A stretch of DNA of 64,000 nt. It comes from Liolophura sinensis (taxonomy: Eukaryota; Mollusca; Polyplacophora; Chitonida; Chitonidae). The notes below the pieces were generated by a model. That model made no database searches and was not told the DNA's origin. It worked only from the letters and a program-made list of their open reading frames with translations. The stretch covers positions 3,679,246 to 3,743,245 of the forward strand of contig NC_088296.1 in NCBI RefSeq assembly GCF_032854445.1, in the 5' to 3' direction. Within the stretch, counting starts at the first letter, position 1, and every line of letters starts with the position of its first letter. Shown piece after piece: positions 22,442 through 34,400 of this stretch. The position numbers and the translations under genes are program-made.

Positions 22442-25400
22442 CTGAAACGGAGAATGCAGCACTTCGAATTTGTCCAGATTTTAAACCAAGGAAAACAAAT
22501 TGTGAATTAATTGGATTTGGAAAAGAAAAAAAGCTGTGTGAAGTTGTCTAGATCTGGAACAAACAAAAAAATGAATTGGAAAATTGCCTAGATTTGGAAG
22601 ACTGGAAATACAAGGGAGCTGAATAAATCTCAAACATGTTTTCAGCAACGCATCAAGCTCGTGCTATACTGGTGGAAGGCACAAAGGTGGTGGAAGGATG
22701 ATCTCCAACATCTATCCTTCATGTAAGCCTTACTGAATGCATCAATGGCTGCTGATTCATCACAGTACCAATAACACAGCAAATGATAACTACACAGGCT
22801 GATGAACAACCCTTGCATTCAGGCAGGTTTGTATTTCCTGCCGATGACCACAGATACATGAATAAGCTTACCGTGACTTTAATTTCCAAGTCTCTTGGTT
22901 CTGTTATTTCCTCGTCTGGTAATTCTATACAGTCCTCTGTCAACTCCACATACTGTCAACAGATAACAGTTATGTATTACCAGAACTTGGAAACAAAAGA
23001 CAGGTGAAGCATCAGGATTTCCTTCAATAAACTAGAGAGGCTGCCAAAGAGCTTGCCTATAGGACACACAGGAATGTAAAACTTCAGCTTGATACAAAAA
23101 GTACAGAAATCACAAAATTTGGTAACTTACAGGAATTAATATGCACACAGATGGAACATCCCCCTTTTGCCATTGTGCTTTATATGCATGTAAAACTTCA
23201 TCCAAGTATTTAATATGCACACAGGGCATCAACGGTGGAAGATCATTCTCGTGTTCTTGTGCTGCACAAGTGTGCAGAATCTCAGCTCAATACATGCAGT
23301 ACTTCTAAAGACACCACTCCTTACAAGTACTTTATTAACATTGTTTTCCCCGTCATTGGACGCTGACCCTTGGGATATGACCTGAGCTAGAAGTGCAAAA
23401 GATCAAACTAAAAATCAGATCACTCTTCTGTTATCTCATCACTCACCATTCTCCTGACACCCATATTCTTCACTCACCATTCTCCTGACACCCATATTCT
23501 TCACTCACCATTCTCCTGACACCCATACTCATCACTCACCATTCTCCTGACACCCATACTCTTCACTCACCATTCTCCTGACACTCATATGCATCACTCG
23601 CCATTCTCCTGACACCCATACTCATTACTCACCATTCTCATGACACCCATACTCATCACTCACCATTCTAATGACACCCATACTCATCACTCACCATTCT
23701 CATGACACCCACACTCATAACTTAGCATTTTCCAATTCTCCTGAGGCCGACACTCATCACTCAATATTTTCCTGACACCCATACTCATTACTCACCATTC
23801 TCCTGACACCCATACTCATCACTTAGCATTCTCCTGACACCCATACTCATCACTTAGCATTTTTAGACACCCATACTCATTACTCACCATTCTCCTGACA
23901 CCCATACCCGTCACTTACCATTCTACTGACACCCATACTCATTACTCACAATTCTCCTGACACCCACTCATCACTCACCATTCTTCAGAAATCCATACTC
24001 ATCACTCAATATTTTCCTGACACCCATACTCATCACTCACCATTCTCCCAATACTCATACTCACCACTCACCATTCTCCTGACACCCATACTCATCACTT
24101 AGCATTTTCCAGACACCCATACTCATTACTCACCATTTTCCTAACACCCATACTCATCACTCACTTTTCTCCTGACACCCATACTCATCACTCACCATTC
24201 TCCTGAAGGCCACTTTGACATGAGTTTTGTTGAGTATCCATGGATTGTCACCACTCATAGGTACTGGTAAAAACATCCCAAACAGCTTCTTGGCGGTCTG
24301 GGGACAGAGATAATGACAATGGAAACAGTTCGGAGTGGGAAACAAAAATACTAAACTTTCACTCATATCATGCAAAATCCAGGCAGACTATACATAAAAC
24401 TGCTTATCGTTTTATTGATTTGATTAGTGTTCAATGCCGTATTGGAGAATATTTCATGTTACAACTCTCACTTTTGTGACAGGTGGGTGTACACAACCCT
24501 CTGGACACAAATCCACAGCCAAAGTAGTGAAAACGGAGATATAACTAAGACAATGCCCCTTGGCCAAAGTTCGCCGAAGGGTAACAAAAAAAATTACCCT
24601 TAGTCATGTTTGTCAGTCACAAATTTACATTTAGACGTACTTTTTTGGGGGGGGGGGGGAGGAAAACGTTGTGGAGATGCACACAATGTACAGTACAGCT
24701 CAGGCTAAAAGTCAAGAGTTTGTAGAGGGCCTGTAGACAGACAGTCACCTGCAGAGTCAGTGATCCGTCCCACTGTGACCGATCACATACGTGTGGCTAA
24801 ACACTGGTAGAATTTGTAGTTTGTACGAAACCATGTAGGAAAAAGCACCCACATAACAAACGGATGAAGGATTGAAAAAATCTGGATTGAAAGGCTTGTC
24901 TCACAGAAAAAGTAATCCGGTGCAAATTTCCCAATTGCACCTATACACTTTATTCAAATTTTTGGTTTACCAGACACAGTGTACCTTTTCTTTTCTGACT
25001 CTGTGACTATAAAATGCCATCATGGAATTCCTTCCACTCGGTAAATTTGTGCTTACACAATCCTTGCAGTGATATGAAAACAGGATGTTATTTTGATGTT
25101 ACCTTTATACAAACACGACAAATGGTAAGACATGAGCGTGAAAGAACATGCAGAGACATGGCCACACAAGAGTGCTGTATGCCTGTGTTGGGGCGAGGTC
25201 CTGGCTGGGAAATGCTTGTTATTGCACATGCTTTATTGACAAGAAAGTCGCACTGGTTTGTGAAGTTTTTACTATAGTTTGTGAAATTTACTATAAAATA
25301 TCTGTTGCATGGTTCTATATGGCATACTATAAATGTATACCAAAATTAGATGTGTCGACCATCTACCCCAATTGGAGACTTTGATTGCATATTTACTCCC

Positions 25401-28400
25401 TTAATCAAGTTAATGAACTGATTTTGTTTTGCAGAGGTAGGTTATACGTGTATATTGAAAGATAAATTTTCCAACTAGTATATGCTCAAATAGCTGAAAA
25501 ATAGGGACTGCACCTTCACTGGCAAGCTAGACTAGGCACATGTCGGTAGACGGAGCTATATTCACACCTTCCGACGATAATCCTGCACGCCTCAGCAGCT
25601 CTCCAACACAGCCCAGTAGAGAGTTTGTCATGCGCCAGTGGAGCATTATTTAATATCTCGGAGCATTATACGAGTGATAAACAATTGACTTTTAGTCTGA
25701 GCTGTACTGTATGTGTAAATATACTACAGAAAAAGAAGTTAAACTCACCATCTTGGCATAGACACTCTCAACAGCAGTCTCCCTTTCTTCACCACTCTCC
25801 TGTGAAAGAGAAATACAGCACCACCATGGCAATGTACACATACAGTTAGAAGAGATTTCATCAGTCCCCTTCCTCATGTTAAAAGAAGAAAATCTCACCT
25901 AGAGGATACTTAGCACAGCCTCTCACCAACGTGGGTTCAAGTCTAGCTCATGCTGGCTTTATCTCCGATTATATGTGGGAAAGTATACCAAAAACTTGCT
26001 GATGGTTGTGGGGTTTTTTTCCCAGGCTCTGCCAAGTTTCCTCATACCATAATGCTGAAATATTCTTTGGTACAGCATAAAACGCCAATTAAATAAATAA
26101 ATATGATTGAATGCTTCAAACGATACCCTGCACAGCCGTGTTATCCTTTCAGTCTCTTATTTAAGACTTTTCCATCTAGATTAAAGCCAATGTTAACAAT
26201 GTCAACTTCAGATTGATTTATTTATTTATTTGATTCGTGTTTTACGCTGTACTCAAGAATATTTCACTGATACGACGGCGGCCAGCATTATGGTGGGTGG
26301 AAACCGGGCACAGCCCGGGGGAAACCCACTACCATCCGCAGGTTGCTGACAGACCTTCCCACTTACGGCCGGAGAGGAAGCCTGCATGACTTCAGATTGA
26401 ACCCCAGACCCAAGCATCCCCTTTATGACTATCCTAAGATAGGATTGACCCTTCTACCTTCAGTGATACAGCAACCATAACTTTACAAAGGGCTACTTTG
26501 TTCGCTATGACTTAAAATTTGAATTGTATTTGATTCATTAGATCTCGAAAAAACAAGATCAAACGATACAATGAATGCTTCATCTTTTTAGCCTCACTGC
26601 ACAAAATATTGCGCTGTATGTGGGGAGGTCTGCCAGCAACCTGCAGATGGTAGTGGGTTTCCTCCAACTATAATGCTGGCCGCCGTAGTATAAGTGAAAT
26701 ATTCTTGCGTACGGCGTACAACACCAATCAAATAAATTAATAAACAGAGTATGGCGAGAGCTAGCTCTAAGATCGGTTGGCCATGTTCCCAGCTTGGCTT
26801 CCACATTAACGGCTCTGAACCGTTACATTCACCAATCTGGAACAGTCCTGCCATCTGCGCTGTTTCAAAGTGCCAACGCTGTACGCCACAAAAAACAATG
26901 TCCAATGATCTTAAAGTAATTCTGAATTCATATCTCATTAATAAAGGCCATAACATCGCAAATAACACAAATGTAACCAACGCACCTACTCCGACAGCAT
27001 CAGAACTTCGCAAGCTGCCATTTTAAATCGTGTGACTTGGTTGCTAGGCTGCTCTTCACAAAATTAAGAAAATTTTTTGTTCATTATAAACAACACCGAT
27101 CAAAGTTAAGACTCCCAAACAATTTGTCAATCACCCCTTTGGATCGTGTAGATCTCATTGGTTTCAATCAAATCATTCCATGAGTTTATCTTCTGCTGGA
27201 AGATGCCGAGTGCAGCTGACTCATGTTGAAAATGGCGGTTAGTAAAGTTTGGCTTGCTGCCGATGTAACAGATACATTTGTGTTAACTGTGACGTTACTG
27301 TTCATGAATAACTAGGTAACTTGAGGTAAGAATTACTGAAGGATTACAGGAAATAAGTTTTCGTAGCGTACAGCTTTGACATGTTGAGGACAGCATACAT
27401 GGAAGGAACAAGTTTCAGGTTAGTGAATGGCAGAGTACAGATCTGTATTTCTGATAGCTAAGCTGGGAAGAATGAAACCGATCTCAGATCTAGGCAGGAG
27501 CTCATATCTCATTCCAAGCATCTGTGTTCAGTAACAGTGACAGGAATATTAAAGAGGTGAATAATAAAGTAAATGTTAAGGGTGATGTCTCAAAAAATAA
27601 TGCAAACACTGTGCTCAAAAAGTAATGCAAGCACTGTGCTCAAAAAGTAATGCAAACACTGTGCTCAAAAAGTAATGCAAACACTGTGCTCAAAAAGTAA
27701 TGCAAACACTGTGCTCAAAAAGTAATGCAAGCACTGTGCTCAAAAAGTAAAGCACAGTTAAGGATAATATTAAAGTTAATGCTATGTGTGGTATCTCAAT
27801 AGGAGAGAGAGAGTGAGTAAGTGCTTGGGGTTTCACGTCGTACTTAACAATTCTTCAGTCATTTGAAGACGAAAGAATCCTTAGACTGCATGTGATATGC
27901 CTCCTTGCTGCAGGTCGGATTTCCCCGCTCTTTTATCTAGTGCTGCTTCACCGAGATGCCTTACCGAAGGCAAGTAAGCTGCCCTGCCCAAGCCATTATA
28001 CTGATACAGGTCACCCAGTCGTTGCACTATCCCCTTCATGCTGAACGTTACGCGAGGGTATCACAAAAGGAACTTTCATATCTATTTTCCATTCACTTAT
28101 CAAGTATGAGTAAGCTCTTCTGCAGCCTTGCAAACAAATGGATTATTCTTTTTCCTGGTTTCTCTTTTCCTACAGTGTGATAAGATAAAATTTTCATTTA
28201 AATTTTTGTCCTACAAATGAACAGAAATTTACCTGCATAGCTTTACATGTGTGACTCAAAATCATGACAAAAAAGTACCTCGATCTTACTCACCGGGTGC
28301 AGAGCCCACAGGGGGCTTACGAGCAGACATAAATTTACGGAGGTTTTTGACTGGTGTATAATTGCCCTGATTTTATCCAATCAGAGAGCTCACCTGTCGG

Positions 28401-31400
28401 AGCTGCTTCCATTCAGCGATGTTCTCAGGAGAGGCGTACTTCGCAAAGCCCGCCGGGTACAGGTAGTTTCTAAACAACCGCCTTTTCACATATAGAAGAT
28501 CACCACGGTTACCTACACCTGAGGAATAAAACATCACGCATGTTGAATACTAGAATAGCCATTGAAATTTATTTATCTGATTGTTGTGGAAGGACATATT
28601 CAAGAATTTATTGCTTAATACAATCTGCGGATGGTCACAGATTGCTGTCATGTTATTTATCTCCCCATTCCTTACCTTCCACATCAGCTGTGAGTATACA
28701 CTCGATATCTGACTTGGGATGTTATTTGTCTCCCCATACCTTACCCCCCACATCATCTGTGAGTATACACAGGATGTCTGACTTGGGATGTTATTTGTTT
28801 CCCCATTTCTTACCTTCCACATCATCTGTGAGTATACACTGGATATCTGACTTGGGATGTTATTTGTCTCCCCATATCTTACCCTCCACATTATCTGTGA
28901 GTATACACTGGATATCTGACTTGGGATGTTATTTGTTTCCCCATTTCTTACCTTCCACATCATCTGTGAGTATACACTGGATATCTGACTTGGGATGTTA
29001 TTTGTTTCCCCATTTCTTACCTTCCACATCATCTGTGAGTATACACTGGATATCTGACTTGGGATGTTATTTGTCTCCCCATATCTTACCCTCCACATTA
29101 TCTGTGAGTATACACTGGATATCTGACTTGGGATGTTATTTGTTTCCCCATTTCTTACCTTCCACATCATCTGTGAGTATACACTGGATATCTGACTTGG
29201 GATGTTATTTGTCTCCCCATATCTTACCCCCCACATCATCTGTGAGTATACACAGGATATCTGACTTGGGATGTTATTTGTTTCCCCATTTCTTACCTTC
29301 CACATCATCTGTGAGTATACACTGGATAAAAGACTTGGGACGTTATTTGTTTCCCCATATCTTACCTTCCACATCATCTGTGAGTATACACTGGATATCT
29401 GACTTGGGATGTTATTTGTTTCCCCATTTCTTACCTTCCACATCATCTGTGAGTATACACTGGATATCTGACTTGGGATGTTATTTGTCTCCCCATATCT
29501 TACCCTCCACATTATCTGTGAGTATACACTGGATATCTGACTTGGGATGTTATTTGTTTCCCCGTTTCTTATCTTCCACATCATCTGTGAGTATACACTG
29601 GATATCTGACTTGGGATGTTATTTGTTTCCCCATATCTTACCTTCCACATCATCTGTGAGTGTACACTGGATATCTGACTTGGGATGTTATTTATCTCCC
29701 CATATCTTACCCTCCACATTGTCTGTGAGTATACACTGGATAAAAGACTTGGGATGTTATTTGTCTCCCCATTTCTTACCCTCCACATCATCTGTGAGTA
29801 TACACTGGATATCTGACTTGGGATGTTATTTGTTTCCCCATTTCTTACCTTCCACATCATCTGTGAGTATACACTGGATATCTGACTTGGGATGTTATTT
29901 GTCTCCCCATATCTTACCCTCCACATTGTCTGTGAGTATACACTGGATGCCTGACTTGGGATGTTATTTGTCTCCCCATTTCTTACCCTACACATCATCT
30001 GTGAGTATACACTGGATATCTGACTTGGGATGTTATTTGTTTCCCCATTTCTTACCCTCCACATCAGCTGTGAGTATACACTCGATATCTGACTTGGGAT
30101 GTTATTTATCTCCCCATATCTTACCCTCCACATTGTCTGTGAGTATACACTGGATGCCTGACTTGGGATGTTATTTGTCTCCCCATATCTTACCCTCCAC
30201 ATCATCTGTGAGTATACACTGGATATCTGACTTGGGATGTTATTTGTCTCCCCATATCTTACCCTCCACATCGTCTGTGAGTATACACTGGATGTCTGAC
30301 TTGGGATGTTATTTGTCTCCCCATATCTTACCCTCCACATCATCTGTGAGTATACACTGGATATCTGACTTGGGATGTTATTTGTTTCCCCGTTTCTTAT
30401 CTTCCACATCATCTGTGAGTATACACTGGAAATCTGGCTTGGGATGTCATTTATCTCTCCATTTACCCCCCACATCATCTGTGAGTATACACTGGATATC
30501 TGGCTTGGGATGTTATTTGTTTCCCCATTTCTTACCTTCCACATCGTCTGTGAGTATACACTGGATGCCTGACTTGGGATGTTATTTATCTCCCCATTCC
30601 TTACCCTACACATCATCTGTGAGTATACACTGGATACCTGACTTGGGATGTTATTTCTCCCCATATCTTACCCACCACATCATCTGTGAGTATACACTGG
30701 ATATCTGACTTGGGATGTTATTTGTTTCCCCATTTCTTACCCCCCACATCATCTGTGAGTATACACTGGATATCTGACTTGGGATGTTATTTGTTTCCCC
30801 ATTTCTTACCCTCCACACCATCTGTGAGTATACACTGGATACCTGACTTGGGATGTTATTTCTCCCCATATCTTACCCACCACATCATCTGTGAGTATAC
30901 ACTGGATATCTGACTTGGGATGTTATTTGTTTCCCCATATCTTACCCTCCACATCGTCTGTGAGTATACACTGGATATCTGACTTGGGATGTTATTTCTC
31001 CCCATATCTTACCCACCACATCATCTGTGAGTATACACTGGATATCTGACTTGGGATGTTATTTGTTTCCCCATTTCTTACCCCCCACATCATCTGTGAG
31101 TATACACTGGATATCTGACTTGGGATGTTATTTGTTTCCCCATTTCTTACCCTCCACACCATCTGTGAGTATACACTGGATATCTGACTTGGGATGTTAT
31201 TTGTTTCCCCATTTCTTACCCTCCACATCAGCTGTGAGTATACACTCGATATCTGACTTGGGATGTTATTTGTCTCCCCATATCTTACCCTCCACATCGT
31301 CTGTGAGTATACACTGGATATCTGACTTGGGATGTTATTTGTCTCCCCATATCTTACCCTCCACATCGTCTGTGAGTATACACTGGATATCTGGCTTGGG

Positions 31401-34400
31401 ATGTTATTTGTTTCCCCATATCTTACCCTCCACATCGTCTGTGAGTATACACTGGATACCTGACTTGGGATGTTATTTGTTTCCCCATATCTTACCTTCC
31501 ACATCATCTGTGAGTATGCACTGGATATCTGGCTTGGGATGTGCATGCTCTACGTCCACCATCTGTAGAATCTTCTGCATGCTCCGCACCCGTGGTCTGT
31601 GTCCCTGCTTCGGCAGACGAGGCGGGTACATCCTCTTCACCACAATCGTGTTCTGCAAACGAAAAGCAATACATTTTGGTGATCTATTCTGCTGGTGTTT
31701 TAATAAACATGTCACACTCTAAATAAATTTACTTTATTTATTTACATAACTGTTGTTTATAAAGGACATCCTCAACAAGCTTTCACTTAATCCTTTGTGA
31801 CAAAAGGCAGTTTTGTGGGTGTCACCAGGGTTTATGAAGAGGGGGGTCGTTTTGCCGCAATTTTGTTACCAAATTAAATCAAGGTACTCATTGTATTGGT
31901 GTCACCTGAGTTTTGGTGTCACCTGAGTTTTGGTGTCACCTGAGTTTTGGTGTCACCTGAGTTTGTCACCTGAAAAGATGTATATTAAGATCATAACATA
32001 AAGGATAAATAATTCGAAAATCATCAACACGGGTTTTTGTGCTATGAGAGATATAAATTGAGTTCATCCAAACAGTCGCATCACGTTACCAAAAGAGACA
32101 CGAAATGTTATCCTTATTTAAGAGTGGTATATACATTTGTATGCAGAACAAAAAAACTACATTTCTATCCAGAATTTAAAAAAAAAAATTAAAATGTTGC
32201 TATGTACAAACTAAATGCTCAGGACTGCAATCTCCGGTTTACGGTTTGACGGCCAGGATTCGCAAGCTCTTACACTTTTGCCACAATTTTATTCAAATAA
32301 TTTTGCACGAGTGAAGGTGCAAGAGAATGTCAAATGCCTTGCGGTGATCGACTTTGCGACTGTAATGAATATTTATAAGCGCCAGCAGAAGTCCGTTACC
32401 AAGAAGTATGCAACTTCGCTATAGCCAGTGTCCACGGCACAGTACACATGTAACAGTATCTGTAGAAGCTCGCGCCACCTGGTGGAGAAATATGCCAACC
32501 TCTGGGGTGGAAATTGTGAACTGAATCATGGGAAATCTAACTGTAAATAGCTCCTACAAGAACTGGCCACACCTGGAAACTGAAACTGCATATTTGAAAA
32601 GTACGATTTCTCTGATCATTGTTGCTAGGCAGTTAAGAATCCATTGGCTATTTTTATATTTCCAAGTAACTATAAACCAATTACTATCACAGATATTGTT
32701 GTCATTTTACAAAACTTTTCACCGTCATAATTTTTCAAAGTTTATTTCAACACAACTGCATTTGGAACCCATCAGGCATCTGCCGTTTCTCAAACGTTTG
32801 TGGCGCAACAGAAATAAAGAAAAATACATGGCTGCGAAGATACGGCAAATAATGTGTTAAAGACCGAAGAAAAGTGTAAAGTGCCGTGGAGACTAGCTAC
32901 CGGGAAGTTGCATACTTCTAGGTAATGGACTTTTTGAATTCGTGCAATCTCACAAATACGTCCGAAGTTGCTGCACTGTTGATAAAGAGTGCTCGCATTC
33001 TGCAGAAGTGACACCTAAAGTTGCAGGCTATCTGCAGGAGGACCAAAACATTTGGAAACTGGCTGTTGTCACCAAGTTGACTTAATTCTGCAAGCGAATT
33101 AGGTTGATACTGTTTTCCAATCAGGCTTCAACTGGTTTTCCAGCAGAGAAGTTCAGGGTTTGGCAGATCATCTGCATACATCTCAATAGATTCTTTAAAT
33201 GTGTGCGTTTTTGATGCCATCATAACAAAATAAAGGTATGGTGAGGTGTAACAATTGTGCTACTCTCTTGGGTTAACAATGAGTTGATTTTCCCGTTTCG
33301 ACTGACGTTTGGAAATGCGGCACATTGAACGCGTTACAAAAACTTTGTCGGCAAGTCTCACACCTTGAGCGTAAATACTGTGAAACTGAGTGACAAAGTC
33401 TTGTCTCACTGCCTTCAAGCTGACTTTAGTTTCACTAATGCAGGGGTACCCTTTTCCCCGGAAGGTGATGAGTGGGACTGGGGGCCTGATGCAGCCAGGA
33501 ACACAAACAGACCAAGTCAGCAATGAAACCAAAGTCTGTAATTGACTCTAAAATTAAGTGGTAGCCTCGACTTTAATGTGACTGTCCAATCCTACGGTGA
33601 ACACCTTTTCAAATTCGTCTATATTTGGGGGTTCCCTTTATAATTTCAAAGCACTCCACTACGAAAGGAAGAGGAAGACAAAAGTGCTCATGAGCTATGT
33701 AAGACTTATCATACTCTGGCCAATGGGTCTCGCACAACCCAACAATCACCTTCCGACTACCCAAATGTTCCACCCTTTTCTTAGATACCATTTCTAACAG
33801 GCTTTTTCGGTTGGGAGAATAATTAATGAAAATGGTTGTCTTTCATGGATGCTCGCACATGCTGGTTGCCATTATCTGAGCAACAAGACGCTAGAGATAA
33901 ACTAATGTGACAGGCGCCATTTGAGTGTATGTAATTTTTAATAGGGGCATGACGCAAAATCAATCCTGCGATGCCTTTTATCTGACTCGACATACAGTAG
34001 CCTTGACCCCAGAATTCTCTAGTATCCAAACCCACTTTTCCGTAGAATTATAAGATTGATTTCACTATTGTTTCCCTGTTTTCTGTGCAAGTCTAGGAAT
34101 TCCACGAATTCTTCGTGAATGTTTCTGCGAATGGACTGCAATGAAAGCTGGTGTCCAAATACTCAAGTTTGTGCCTTGTGTTACACCCGTGCTGTTTAGT
34201 GATTTGAAATTCATGACGCGACTGTGGATGGAAGTGCTGCGTCAATATTCTGTACTGCTCATTGCCTTCGAGCGTTTCCGAAACGTTGCTCGTAAAGTAC
34301 GCGTTGTCTTTATACCTTTTATGCCCATTTGACACAACTTTGATTATGTCATGGACCAAGTGAAGCTGTGTGCAAGGGCTCAAGGAACGCAAAGGAACGC

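Noticed and set aside
28540-30708. 722-codon plus-strand and 704-codon minus-strand open frames
   Set aside because: Both are by-products of a 69-bp repeat (a multiple of three) lacking stops in those frames; neither is the MRPL9 frame.
1-31540. CRISPR-like regular repeat arrays
   Set aside because: Units are contiguous without unique spacers and the genome is eukaryotic.
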